Shown: positions 40,141-48,902 of the stretch, one piece after another
Numbering within the stretch: position 1 is the first letter of the stretch
How the letters are laid out: each line of letters opens with the position of its first letter
IMG/VR virus record: IMGVR_UViG_3300021598_001198
Location: 92,673-156,672 of that record
Strand: one strand, 5' to 3'
DNA length: 64,000 nt
Source: a virus
Position numbers and translations under genes: made by a program
The notes under the pieces: model-generated
Databases searched by the model: none
What the model saw: the letters and a program-made list of their open reading frames with translations, nothing else
Told to the model about the DNA's origin: nothing

Positions 40141-41236
40141 CTTCCTCAATGGGAAGTTGTTCATCTTGTATTGGTTCCTCAACAATCGGTTCAGGTGTTT
40201 CAATTATTTCCTCAACAATCGGTTCAGGTGTAACAATTGGTTCTTCAATTACTATCGGTTGTTCTTCAACTATTACAGGTTGTTCTTCAACAATTGGTTC
40301 TTCAATTACTATCGGTTGTTCTTCAACTATTACAGGTTGTTCTTCAACAATTGGTTCAGGAGTAATAGTTGTTTCTTCAATTACTATCGGTTGTTCTTCA
40401 ACAATTGGTTCAGGTGCAATAGTTGGTTCAGGTGTGACAATTGGTTCTTCAACTATTACAGGTTGTTCTTCAACAATTGGTTCAGGAGTAATAGTTGTTT
40501 CTTTAACAACCACCGGTTCTTCTTTAATTAAATGGTCCTCAATTAAAAAAACATCTGATGAGTCATTATCCTCTTCTTCCTCAGGAGTTTCAACATCTTT
40601 TGGTTGGGGGGTTTTGTTAAGTAATTTTTCTAAAATATCTAAATCTTCTTGAGAGATTCTAACTCGAGAGACTTCACCAACAATGTCTTTAGCATCTACC
40701 ACCGGTGTTTCTTCACCAACGGGTTCAGGAGCGTCTTTTACCACTGGTTGTTCAACCTCTACAGTATTTTTCTCACTCTGAGTAAACTTAACTAACATAT
40801 GTAGAAAAGAAAGTGAAATGATTGGTAACATACCTCCAGCGAAAAACGCTAAAAATCTTTTGTGACCAATCATGTCTGTAGGGTCAACACCAATATATTC
40901 TAAAAGTGGTGAAACTAACTCAACCCAAGAAATAAATGCTTGACTCGTAATATCAATATATGAATAGGCGAAATAAATATTACCAATAAATTGAATGAGG
41001 GTTACAATACCAAATGGGAAATATACTTTTCTACCCATATCAGCTGATATTGCAGCCAACGCAGATAATGCGGCAATTTCGATACCTATTGATAAATAGA
41101 TAGCCCAACTAATTGGGTTTGAAATTCCGTACCATTTAGTTACGTGTGATATTGAAACCAACGCAACAGTTATAATTGGTATTAAAAACGCAGATACTAT
41201 TAATGTTTTATAATTTTTATTAATCCAATTTTTCAT
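40127..41236 (-). CDS. Membrane protein with Pro-Glu-Val-Ile repeat tail, 369 aa
   Basis: The N-terminal half has about four membrane helices (residues 9-30, 43-65, 72-92, 128-150, e.g. FGIVTLIQFIGNIYFAYSYI). The second half is a cytoplasmic tail made of repeats of PEPIVEEQPVIVEE and PIVIEE, probably an extended PE-rich rod. It could anchor a phage factory or spacer at the membrane; no family is known. The C-terminus is uncertain: a run of ten A offers a -1 shift that adds 50 residues. It overlaps the next gene upstream by four bases. Confidence 0.7.
   Translation of the reverse strand: MKNWINKNYKTLIVSAFLIPIITVALVSISHVTKWYGISNPISWAIYLSIGIEIAALSALAAISADMGRKVYFPFGIVTLIQFIGNIYFAYSYIDITSQAFISWVELVSPLLEYIGVDPTDMIGHKRFLAFFAGGMLPIISLSFLHMLVKFTQSEKNTVEVEQPVVKDAPEPVGEETPVVDAKDIVGEVSRVRISQEDLDILEKLLNKTPQPKDVETPEEEEDNDSSDVFLIEDHLIKEEPVVVKETTITPEPIVEEQPVIVEEPIVTPEPTIAPEPIVEEQPIVIEETTITPEPIVEEQPVIVEEQPIVIEEPIVEEQPVIVEEQPIVIEEPIVTPEPIVEEIIETPEPIVEEPIQDEQLPIEEEKKN
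40239..40352. repeat. Perfect tandem duplication of a 57-base unit
   Basis: Positions 40239-40295 and 40296-40352 are identical 57-base copies (starting GGTTCTTCAATTACTATCGG) that encode the PIVEEQ repeat of the membrane protein. Further imperfect copies flank it. The unit is a multiple of three, so copy-number changes keep the frame. Confidence 0.85.
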
Positions 41237-41520
41237 TTAACACTATTTTCCAACTTGCTTATTTCATTATCAATTTCAGTTTGACGGTTTACATCTAAAA
41301 TTTTTCTATCAGTTGCTTGAATCATTCTTTTTTCTGATTTCAATCCTTCAATTCTTAACCTAACATCCAATTCTTCTTTGGTGTAGGTAGAATCTTTAAT
41401 TGACTCAATTTCCTTTCTCATTTTAGAGAGTTCTCTTCCGTCGCCACAACTTTTAAAAAATCCTAAAAGTGCAACAACCAAAACGATTATTGTGAAATTT
41501 TTTTGAATAAAATTTTTCAT
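41233..41520 (-). CDS. Small membrane-anchored coiled-coil protein, 95 aa
   Basis: One N-terminal membrane helix (IIVLVVALLGFFKSC) and a long charged coiled coil (KMRKEIESIKDSTYTKEELDV and on). This is the shape of inner-membrane spanins, but also of other phage proteins. Its N-terminus (MKNFIQKNF) resembles that of the 40127 product (MKNWINKNY), so the two may share a targeting mode. TATTTATA lies ten bases upstream. It overlaps the 41236 start by four bases. Confidence 0.6.
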   Translation of the reverse strand: MKNFIQKNFTIIVLVVALLGFFKSCGDGRELSKMRKEIESIKDSTYTKEELDVRLRIEGLKSEKRMIQATDRKILDVNRQTEIDNEISKLENSVK

Positions 41521-41529
41521 GTTTTTTAT

Positions 41530-42342
41530 TTATAAATAGTTTAATAATCCATAACTGTCGTTACGAAGTTTCTTTAGTGCTTTATCACGTAGTTGTCTAA
41601 TACGTTCTTTAGTGCATCCGAATTCATCACCCAAGTCTTCTAAATTCATTTCAATACCGTTCAACCCATAAGACTTTTCAATAATGACCTTTTCTCTATC
41701 GTCAAGGATTGAAAGCATTTGAGAAACTCTTTTTTTAATTTCTTCAGACGTATTTAAAATGTCTTCAGGGTTATCAGCGTTGACATTAATGATGGTATCG
41801 ATTAATTGGTCTCCCTCTTCATTTATTTCATCATTCAAGTTTACACAATGAGGTAGTACTATTTCTGCCCCATTATCTTCATAATTGATAAAGAAAGGGT
41901 CATCAACATTTAACTGTTCATTTTTCTTTCTTTTTTGATTTTCCTGAATAATGTTTGACGGCAGTCTTATCATCCTTGAATTCTCGTTTAGAGAAGCCAT
42001 AATAGATTGTTTAATCCACCAAACAGCATATGAAATAAATTTGTAACCACTGTTAGGGTCAAATCTTTCGGCGGCTCGTATGAGACCGATATTACCTTCG
42101 GATATTAAATCAATTAAATCCATACCATTGTTTTGATATGATTTAGCGACGGTGATTACAAAACGTAGATTACCCACTACGAGTTCGTTTAACAAATCGA
42201 CTCTTTCCTTCTTAGGTAGGTCTTTATTTTTTAAGAGTTCGAAGACTTCATCCTGTCTTTGGTGAGTAATTACCTTAATCTTTCGGATGTCTTTGATGTA
42301 GTTCTGAATTTCTTCAGTGTTGATTAGTAATGTTTTGGCCAT
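41530..42342 (-). CDS. Phage sigma-70-family sigma factor, 270 aa
   Basis: Region 2 is visible as LLNELVVGNLRFVITVAKSY and DLIDLISEGNIGLIRAAERFD with YAVWWIKQSIM (2.3/2.4), region 3 as RLPSNIIQENQK and region 4 as ILDDREKVIIEKSYGLNG, MNLEDLGDEFGCTKERIRQL (4.2 helix-turn-helix). It lacks the long N-terminal region 1 of housekeeping factors, so is a short primary-like sigma. It probably redirects host RNA polymerase to phage promoters, possibly the TATTTATA motif. TATTTATA itself occurs just beyond its end. Confidence 0.92.
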   Translation of the reverse strand: MAKTLLINTEEIQNYIKDIRKIKVITHQRQDEVFELLKNKDLPKKERVDLLNELVVGNLRFVITVAKSYQNNGMDLIDLISEGNIGLIRAAERFDPNSGYKFISYAVWWIKQSIMASLNENSRMIRLPSNIIQENQKRKKNEQLNVDDPFFINYEDNGAEIVLPHCVNLNDEINEEGDQLIDTIINVNADNPEDILNTSEEIKKRVSQMLSILDDREKVIIEKSYGLNGIEMNLEDLGDEFGCTKERIRQLRDKALKKLRNDSYGLLNYL

Positions 42343-42386
42343 GAATGTTCGGTTTGTGGTTCATGGGTAAAAATATGTAAAAAAAA

Positions 42387-42848
42387 TCAATTTTGGAAGC
42401 CATCCAAGAATTTTTTTTCGTCAGGAGTCAAACTGTCTATCCCCTCCTGTTCAATTTTCTCTAAAATATTATCAAGGTCCATTGTTTCGTTAGGGTTCTC
42501 GGTGTTTTCTTTTTTATTATATTCTAACCTTAATGAACTATATTCTTCACTTGGCTTAAACATAAAGTCCTTCATCTGTATAGGTAAATTGGCACTATAT
42601 ATACTTTCTCTTTCGAAGAGGAAGTAAAATTTCACATCCTCCATAGAAATAATATTGTGAAGTTCTTCAGAGAGCTCTTTTCTATTTGATTCGGATTCAA
42701 ATATAACTATTATACTTTTAGACGTATCTTCAATAACAAACCTAACCTTGGCAATTTTTGGACTAACTCCAAGAACTTCCAAACAAAAAAATTCAATGTC
42801 TTCGTGGTCTTCGAAATTCGCGAATAAAAATAAAAGATATGTCTTCAT
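42387..42848 (-). CDS. Hypothetical protein with DUF6576-like tail, 153 aa
   Basis: The N-terminal region (YLLFLFANFEDHEDIEFFCL, then RFVIEDTSKSIIVIFES) looks like an alpha/beta domain. The C-terminal LDNILEKIEQEGIDSLTPDEKKFLDGF resembles the short helix motif (DUF6576-like) at the end of bacterial rhomboid proteins. No function known. It is in the operon upstream of the sigma factor. Confidence 0.6.
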   Translation of the reverse strand: MKTYLLFLFANFEDHEDIEFFCLEVLGVSPKIAKVRFVIEDTSKSIIVIFESESNRKELSEELHNIISMEDVKFYFLFERESIYSANLPIQMKDFMFKPSEEYSSLRLEYNKKENTENPNETMDLDNILEKIEQEGIDSLTPDEKKFLDGFQN

Positions 42849-42857
42849 TCAAATAAA

Positions 42858-43286
42858 TTACTGTACGATTAAAAATACGGATAAAATTGCAATAAGTCCA
42901 CCCCCAACGATGGTTTTGAACTTATTTTTCACCTTTTCTTTCTTCAACTGTAATTCTAAATTTTTTGTGTGATTTTCTAAAATTTGATATTTTTCGTCTT
43001 GAGATTTAATTATTGTTAAATAATTTTCCTCTTTCTTCTGCATGGTAACAATTACACTATCTTTCAGTGAAACCTTTTCCTCTAATTTTGTGATTTGTTC
43101 ATTTGATAATTTCAATTCAGCAATCGCAGAATCACCTCTTAATAAGTCTTTAGCAATTGACTTAAATGTAGAAACCGGTAAACATTTTACTGGTTCGGGG
43201 GTTCGATTTTTATTATTTGTATCTGTCTGAGAAAAAGCTATCAAGCTCTGGCTCAGTAAAATTAGAAACACGATTAATTTTTTCAT
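42858..43286 (-). CDS. Exported coiled-coil protein with C-terminal membrane helix, spanin-like, 142 aa
   Basis: Signal peptide at 1-20 (MKKLIVFLILLSQSLIAFSQ) with cleavage likely before Gln/Thr, a coiled coil from about 55 to 105 (SNEQITKLEEKVSLKDSVIV) and a C-terminal hydrophobic helix (FKTIVGGGLIAILSVFLIVQ). This arrangement recalls unimolecular spanins, but no lipobox Cys is present. Its first 25 codons lie inside the 3' end of the upstream gene (43213-43605), as Rz1-type genes do in Rz-type genes. Confidence 0.55.
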   Translation of the reverse strand: MKKLIVFLILLSQSLIAFSQTDTNNKNRTPEPVKCLPVSTFKSIAKDLLRGDSAIAELKLSNEQITKLEEKVSLKDSVIVTMQKKEENYLTIIKSQDEKYQILENHTKNLELQLKKEKVKNKFKTIVGGGLIAILSVFLIVQ

Positions 43287-43605
43287 GATATACTTCCTTT
43301 ACTATTGTTTTTTGATTTTTAATTTTATCGATACTATTATCAACTTCTCCAATTTCTTTATTGATGTTGTCGATTTTATCGTCTAACATTTCTTGTTCTT
43401 TATACATGTTATTAATTACAACATTCAAAGAATCAATCTTCGCCTTATCTTCAGGTGACATACCCACTCGAGGTGTTAAAATGAAAATCATCCAATACAG
43501 AACGAACAACCCGAACACAACCATTAAAACGGTTTTATAGTTCTTTGCAAGAAAACCTGCAATTTTATTTGTATTTTCTTTTGCGTTTAAAAGTCTTTCG
43601 TCCAT
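43213..43605 (-). CDS. Membrane-anchored coiled-coil protein, possible inner-membrane spanin, 130 aa
   Basis: The N-terminus is cytoplasmic, followed by a membrane helix (YKTVLMVVFGLFVLYWMIFIL) and a long periplasmic coiled coil (IDSLNVVINNMYKEQEMLDDK, then IDNINKEIGEVDNSI). Its 3' end overlaps the start of the signal-peptide gene by 74 bases in another frame. The paired layout resembles i-spanin/o-spanin genes that fuse membranes at lysis; this is inference. TATTTATA lies four bases upstream. Confidence 0.6.
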   Translation of the reverse strand: MDERLLNAKENTNKIAGFLAKNYKTVLMVVFGLFVLYWMIFILTPRVGMSPEDKAKIDSLNVVINNMYKEQEMLDDKIDNINKEIGEVDNSIDKIKNQKTIVKEVYHEKINRVSNFTEPELDSFFSDRYK

Positions 43606-43627
43606 ATGATATAAATATTAATAATAA

Positions 43628-44302
43628 TTATTTTTTCTTTCTAATTATCTCATCGATAATGCCATAACTCAACGCATCTTCTGATGATAACCACAAATCT
43701 CTCGACGCATCCTCCATGACAACTTCGGATGGTTTGTTACAATATTCACCCAATAGGTCAAATAGAATTTTATTTAATTTTTCCCATTCTTTCATATTAA
43801 TCTTAGCATCCTGAATATTACCTTCAAAACCTCCTGAAGACTGATGTAACATTGTTCTACTGAATCTTAGTGAACATCTCTTACCTTTTGTACCCGCACC
43901 AAGTAAAACCGAACCCATAGATGCTGCCATTCCAGTGTTGATTGTACGAATATCCGAGTTGATATAATCCATTACATCCACCATTGATAATCCACTTTTT
44001 ACAGAACCACCAGGACTATCAATGTGCATTGTGATATCAGTATTATCGATACTGTCTAAAAACATAAGTTGAGCTTGAACCACTGTCGACATGTTATCGT
44101 TTACAACACCCGCAACCCATATGATTCTTTCCATCATCAATCGTGAGAATACATCCATCACGGTTACGTTCATTTGTCTCTCTTCCAATATGTATGGAGT
44201 TAAACTGTCTTCAACTTGTTTGTTGTAGTGATGTAAATTTAAACCGCTAATCCCTTTGTCCTTAGCGAATAGTCCGAAGTCTTTATATAGTTTACTGTTC
44301 AT
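43628..44302 (-). CDS. ClpP-family serine protease, 224 aa
   Basis: The catalytic triad is visible: Ser128 in NTGMAASMGSVLL, His153 in TMLHQSSGG and Asp202 in RDLWLSSEDA. IDSPGGSVKSGLSMVDVM is the typical ClpP segment before the Ser. In phages such proteins can be prohead proteases or join the host Clp machinery. The N-terminus is 30-40 residues longer than in bacterial ClpP. There is no adjacent AAA+ Clp ATPase. Its position next to structural-looking genes fits a head maturation role, but a general protease is as likely. Confidence 0.92.
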   Translation of the reverse strand: MNSKLYKDFGLFAKDKGISGLNLHHYNKQVEDSLTPYILEERQMNVTVMDVFSRLMMERIIWVAGVVNDNMSTVVQAQLMFLDSIDNTDITMHIDSPGGSVKSGLSMVDVMDYINSDIRTINTGMAASMGSVLLGAGTKGKRCSLRFSRTMLHQSSGGFEGNIQDAKINMKEWEKLNKILFDLLGEYCNKPSEVVMEDASRDLWLSSEDALSYGIIDEIIRKKK

Positions 44303-44341
44303 GTGAATTATTTTTTTTAAATCTAAGAAAAAAAAGTGATA

Positions 44342-46708
44342 TTAAGAAATTTTTGGTGTGATAAAATCAATTGAACTAATGTTGTTATCTTTTTTGACCA
44401 TAACCAAATTGTCCGACCAGTTTCTAATTAATGGGTTATGGGAAATAACAAATATGTGTTCAAAATAATCTTTAATTTTTTTGAAGAACTCTCCCACCAT
44501 TTCCAAATTCTCATCCGCAATTTTACCAAATACTTCATCCATTACAACAATATTTGGTTTGGGTAATGACGATATCTTGGTTAATACGCTTCGAAGGGCA
44601 AGTGATGAAATAGTTCTTTCATAACCCGAACCACTAACGAGTGGTTTTACTACTCTAGTTTCAGTATCAATCATTATAAATTCAACCTCGTTTCTCTCGT
44701 TGATGTTCAATTCTAAAATAAAGTGACAACTATCAACTAAAAGTCTGTACAACTCTTGGTTAATTAGTGGGACCATATTTTTTAAAATAACCTTTGAGAT
44801 TCCATTCTTACCGAAAACGGTTAGGTAAACCTTGAAGATAGATTGAGTTTCATTTTCAACTTTTATCTTTCTAATTAAATCCTTATTAGTTTCAATTTTT
44901 TCAGTTAAAGTTTGATTCTGATTTTTTAATCTTTCAATAGTAGTGCCATAACTTCTTAGATTTGCATTGAGGGTTTCAATTTGAGACTTTAAACCCACAA
45001 TTTCAGCATCTATTCTTTGATTCTCTTCTAACTTTTGTTTGTTGCGGTCATAGTTATCAAGTTTTGTTTGTAACTTTTCAATTTCTATTTTTTTCTGCTC
45101 GACCTCCAACTCATACCTTGTCTTTTTAATTTTGTTTTTTTCGTACCCATCGTACTCTTTTTTCAAATCAATAAAGACCTTTTCCTTTTCAGTTAATTCA
45201 TCATACTTCTTACGATTATCTGTTTGAATTTTCCTAATTGATTCGACCAATTCTTTTAATTTATTTATTTCATCAGTGTGGTCAACCTCAGCTAATGCTC
45301 TTTTACAGGTCGGACATATTTGTCCTTCCTCTAATTGTTTTATTAGTTCTTCGTTTCGTTTAATGGAGTCAGCATTTACTCTACCTTCCACAACTATTCC
45401 ATTCATTTCATCTTTTAGTAACAAATGATTTTCCTCAAGATAAAACTGTGAAGGTTCTTTTACATTAACAGAATCGGCGTTAGTAATTGAAACTTGTTTT
45501 TGTTTTTCCAAATTACTAATATCAACCTTTATTTGACTTGTATTGGTACGAATTAAATCTTGGTCAATATCTGTGTTTCTTTTTGACAACAAATCATCTC
45601 TTTTATTTTCCGCATTTTTTAAGGTTGACTGAGTTTTTGTTGTTTCAATTTCTAATCTAGATATTTCTGATTTGTTTTCATCGATACCTTCTTGAAAAGA
45701 AGTAATCTCTGTTTCCAAATCATTCATATTATGATTATTGGAAATCAATTTTTTACTCCATTCACTTTGAATTGTTTTACAGATTTCTTCTTTTTCTTTA
45801 AGAATTTCTAAACCTAAAAACTTTGTAAGTATTAAACCTCTTGCAGTAGGTTTTGATTCAATGAGTTCTTCTAAATTATTTCCAGTTGTTAATATTGTTG
45901 ATAGAAAATCTTCCTCTGTGCCGATTGCCTTTGTTATAAAATCTTCAGTTTCTCTACGTTGTTCACCTGTTAAATTTTCAATCGTACCATCTTGATTTTT
46001 TTTATAAAAATCCAATTTATTTGTGACGGTATAATCACCACTTTTTGTTTTCTTACGTGAGCTTATTCTCTCAATAATGTAGTCCTCATTGTCTATGGTT
46101 ATGTATCCCTTAACTTTTACTTCGTCATTGTTACTGAACCTATTGAAAATTTCTGAATTGGTTTTAGTTTTTGTGGTTTTATTAAAAAATAAAAACATCA
46201 TTAAATCAACTGTTGCAGTTGACTTACCACCAAAATTTTTGGGTGTAGATTCTACAACTGTGATGCCGGGTAATATGGTAAAATCAATCTCATTGTTTCC
46301 CCCATAGGACAGGAAATTTGAAAATTCAACCTTTTTGATATACCATTTAGTGTATTTGATTCTATCACCGTTTTTACGGATGAATTCTTCATTTACTTTA
46401 TTGTCAAGATTATTAAGTCTTTCTAATGATATATTGATTTCATTCTCCTCAACGAAATCTTTCATCAAAGTTTTTTGGTACTGAAAATCAGAAATATTTT
46501 CTGTTATGTCTAATGACGCTAATTTTGTTTGGTCATCATTGGATATAACTTTAGTTATAATTTGAACGTACTTTGTGTTGTATTTCTTTTGAAAATATGA
46601 TTTAACTCTATTGAGTTTTTCAGAGGTGAAGTTCTCATGTGTATCCTGCCATGTAACTTTAATGTAGGGATTTTTAAGATTGGTTACTTCTTTCTTTGTA
46701 GTGTCCAT
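44342..46708 (-). CDS. SbcC/gp46-like recombination endonuclease subunit, 788 aa
   Basis: An SMC/Rad50-type ATPase: Walker A STPKNFGGKSTATVDLMMF (near residue 155), long coiled coils with a zinc hook (GQICPTCKRALAEVDH), signature motif LVSGSGYERTISSLALR and Walker B KPNIVVMDEVFG, HDFVISHN-like end. With the SbcD-like gene at 48096 it would form the gp46/gp47 complex that resects DNA ends for recombination-dependent replication. The first 120 residues are an extra N-terminal domain not usual in gp46. Overlaps the gene at 46684 by 25 bases. Confidence 0.9.
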   Translation of the reverse strand: MDTTKKEVTNLKNPYIKVTWQDTHENFTSEKLNRVKSYFQKKYNTKYVQIITKVISNDDQTKLASLDITENISDFQYQKTLMKDFVEENEINISLERLNNLDNKVNEEFIRKNGDRIKYTKWYIKKVEFSNFLSYGGNNEIDFTILPGITVVESTPKNFGGKSTATVDLMMFLFFNKTTKTKTNSEIFNRFSNNDEVKVKGYITIDNEDYIIERISSRKKTKSGDYTVTNKLDFYKKNQDGTIENLTGEQRRETEDFITKAIGTEEDFLSTILTTGNNLEELIESKPTARGLILTKFLGLEILKEKEEICKTIQSEWSKKLISNNHNMNDLETEITSFQEGIDENKSEISRLEIETTKTQSTLKNAENKRDDLLSKRNTDIDQDLIRTNTSQIKVDISNLEKQKQVSITNADSVNVKEPSQFYLEENHLLLKDEMNGIVVEGRVNADSIKRNEELIKQLEEGQICPTCKRALAEVDHTDEINKLKELVESIRKIQTDNRKKYDELTEKEKVFIDLKKEYDGYEKNKIKKTRYELEVEQKKIEIEKLQTKLDNYDRNKQKLEENQRIDAEIVGLKSQIETLNANLRSYGTTIERLKNQNQTLTEKIETNKDLIRKIKVENETQSIFKVYLTVFGKNGISKVILKNMVPLINQELYRLLVDSCHFILELNINERNEVEFIMIDTETRVVKPLVSGSGYERTISSLALRSVLTKISSLPKPNIVVMDEVFGKIADENLEMVGEFFKKIKDYFEHIFVISHNPLIRNWSDNLVMVKKDNNISSIDFITPKIS

Positions 46709-47190
46709 TTGTTCTTCTTTAAGTTATAGGTTTGAACGTGTTCTTTTTTAAATGACATCCATTTTTCTATCTCTTCACTATTGTTTGGTTTGAATTCTGT
46801 GAAAAGTATTTTGTCTTTATTCTTAATTGTGGTTGGTTTTATTAATATAACTTGAGTAAAATCTCTGTTTGTTCTAATAAACCAATGCTTATTTTTGTTT
46901 GGGGTTATAGTATCACCTACTTTATCGTACCAATACTTTACCTTCCGTATTGGAATATTAACAGTCCTAAAATCATAACCACTAATCAAGGAATATTCAT
47001 TCTCCCAAAAATCACCAATCCAACCCCCTCTTTCCAACTCCACACCAAATGAATTATCGTCAACACAAATTAAATCAATTGCTTTTGAATTAGGATGTGA
47101 CTCGAACAAAATGTTAAAAACTTCTTTAATGAAAATTTTAGCAAAATTTCTTACTTCAGTGTCATCAAAACTTCTTTTTATGTAACCCAT
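46684..47190 (-). CDS. Hypothetical protein, 168 aa
   Basis: A basic, aromatic soluble protein with conserved-looking NSFGVELERGGWIGDFW and VKYWYDKVGDTI; the ELERGGW block and the position next to SbcC hint at a nuclease-like core, but the pattern is not decisive. No domain I can name. The 25-base overlap with the SbcC-like gene shows coupling. Confidence 0.55.
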   Translation of the reverse strand: MGYIKRSFDDTEVRNFAKIFIKEVFNILFESHPNSKAIDLICVDDNSFGVELERGGWIGDFWENEYSLISGYDFRTVNIPIRKVKYWYDKVGDTITPNKNKHWFIRTNRDFTQVILIKPTTIKNKDKILFTEFKPNNSEEIEKWMSFKKEHVQTYNLKKNKWTLQRKK

Positions 47191-47218
47191 TTAAAATTTT
47201 TGAACATCCCGTCAGGGT

Positions 47219-47563
47219 TTATTTATTGAATCTACTTTCTTCAAAGAATTCAACTATTCCATTTATAGCCCATACACTTCCCGCGGTAAACATACCGTCA
47301 AAGAAAATAGATGGTAACCAATGAATACCAAAATGAGTTGTCATTCCCCCGAGACAGATTGAAAAGAAGAATCCAACCCATGTTGATGTACATAACATAC
47401 AACTAATCAATCCTGAAATAAAATTTCCAACTCCTTGTAAAGGAGCGTATTCATTTTTGGCCCAATTATGTATGGAATCTCTTACAGAGTCAAAAATAGA
47501 ACCGTAAACGATTATAGTGCTCATTCCATATGCTGCCATAATCCAAATAAAAATGTTTGTCAT
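47219..47563 (-). CDS. Small integral membrane protein, 114 aa
   Basis: Three hydrophobic segments (IFIWIMAAYGMSTIIVYGS; LISCMLCTSTWVGFFFSICL; FDGMFTAGSVWAING) and a short polar tail. The CMLCTSTWVGFF block looks like a conserved phage membrane family (DUF1360-like), function unknown. It is upstream of the 46684 gene in the same unit. Confidence 0.6.
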   Translation of the reverse strand: MTNIFIWIMAAYGMSTIIVYGSIFDSVRDSIHNWAKNEYAPLQGVGNFISGLISCMLCTSTWVGFFFSICLGGMTTHFGIHWLPSIFFDGMFTAGSVWAINGIVEFFEESRFNK

Positions 47564-47611
47564 GTTTGAATGTATTTTATAAAATATATGAAAAAAAAAT
47601 CAATAAAAAAA

Positions 47612-48133
47612 TTATTCACCATATAAAGATGAGAGGTTACTGTCCTTCATAAATTTACCCTTTCTGCCGAGACCCTCTAATGATTTTGTTAGACTTTCCA
47701 ATTCAGACTTTAATTTCTCATTTTCAACTTTTAAAGTGTTTAATTCTTCGTCATTTTTTACCTCAATAATCTTTTCAATTGGGACTTCTTTTATAACCTC
47801 TCTTACTACAATCTGAGTATCCCCTTTTATCTCCACCGGTACCTCTTTAATAACTTCAACAGGTACCTCTTTAATAACTTCTCGAATAATTTCAATTGGT
47901 TTTTCAATTATCCTATCTACGGGAATCTCTTTAATAATTTCTTTGATTACTTCCTTCTCTACTATCTTTTCACCAGATGAAAATCCAAATGGTACTTCAC
48001 CGTACTTTACAATATTGAAACCTTTTTTAAAAACTTGTTCCGCAAATTCTTGAGGATTCTCAATTTTGTTTAATTCACAATACTTTATGAATTCATTATC
48101 TAATATTAAGTAGTTTTTCTGATTCATTGTCAA
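47612..48133 (-). CDS. Coiled-coil protein with KEVPVE repeats, 173 aa
   Basis: After a short ordered N-terminus (KYCELNKIENPQEFAEQVF), the middle is built of repeats of the form EVIKEVPVE (IIKEIPVDRIIEK, IREVIKEVPVEVI), which probably form an extended beta or polyproline-like rod, and a C-terminal coiled coil (ELNTLKVENEKLKSELESL). It overlaps the gp47-like gene by 38 bases. No function known; a spacer or adaptor is plausible. Confidence 0.6.
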   Translation of the reverse strand: MTMNQKNYLILDNEFIKYCELNKIENPQEFAEQVFKKGFNIVKYGEVPFGFSSGEKIVEKEVIKEIIKEIPVDRIIEKPIEIIREVIKEVPVEVIKEVPVEIKGDTQIVVREVIKEVPIEKIIEVKNDEELNTLKVENEKLKSELESLTKSLEGLGRKGKFMKDSNLSSLYGE

Positions 48134-48902
48134 TATCTAATATGTCAGATATGGAGAAATGTAGAAAAGGTTGTTCATTCTCTATATCATAAGTATGGTA
48201 TTCATCGTTTACCACGTCATAAACACCGTATCCGTGATAATTAACTGTCTCACCAAAATTTTGTTGAATCAGAGAACCAATCATGATAGCTTTACCTCCG
48301 TTGGGTAAGTCAAACATTTGTCTTTTATGGATATCACCACAAAGTAATAAATCCAAACCAACAAAGTTTAATGGTGAGTAGGCATTTTCAAACTCGAACC
48401 CTAAATCAGTGGACAAACCTTGTATTGGTCCATGAAATAAACCAACATAAAATTTATTATCCTCTTTTTCAAAATCGGGTTTTTGATTGTGTTGATATAA
48501 AGAGTAAACCACCCAATTAATGTTCTCATCCTCATATACCCCACTGTTTTTGAAATATTTGACATTTTCATTATTCAACATTTCAACAATTGGGGTAATA
48601 CTATCCAATCTACTCACATTATTTTCTAAAAAATCATGGTTTCCTGGTATTATTATAACAGGTCCGATGTTTTCGTGTAACTGTGTTAGGAACCAAGATG
48701 TGAGCATCATTTGTTCGTTTGAGATATTAATTTTTTGATGAGCAATGTCACCAGTAATGACCACTCTTATCTCATCGTAATTACAATCTTCCACTCTTCT
48801 CATCGCATCGTCAATTACCATCTTGAATTGTTTCTTATACATGTCATGTAATTGAAAGGTCCTGATGTGTAAATCAGATATGTGTATAATTTTTCTTATC
48901 AT
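48096..48902 (-). CDS. SbcD/gp47-like recombination nuclease subunit, 268 aa
   Basis: Calcineurin-type blocks in the Mre11/SbcD order: HISDLHIRTFQL (D-x-H), VVITGDIAHQK (GD), IIIPGNHDFLEN (GNHD), GLFHGPIQG and LCGDIHKRQ. It is the nuclease partner of the SbcC-like protein at 44342, from which it is separated by three genes. Length is close to T4 gp47. It overlaps its downstream neighbour by 38 bases and its upstream neighbour by four. Confidence 0.9.
   Translation of the reverse strand: MIRKIIHISDLHIRTFQLHDMYKKQFKMVIDDAMRRVEDCNYDEIRVVITGDIAHQKINISNEQMMLTSWFLTQLHENIGPVIIIPGNHDFLENNVSRLDSITPIVEMLNNENVKYFKNSGVYEDENINWVVYSLYQHNQKPDFEKEDNKFYVGLFHGPIQGLSTDLGFEFENAYSPLNFVGLDLLLCGDIHKRQMFDLPNGGKAIMIGSLIQQNFGETVNYHGYGVYDVVNDEYHTYDIENEQPFLHFSISDILDIDNESEKLLNIR

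Noticed and set aside
40115-40652. Plus-strand frames over the Pro-Glu-Val repeat of the membrane protein
   Set aside because: Low-complexity antisense shadows of the repeat tail; no start context and no domain.
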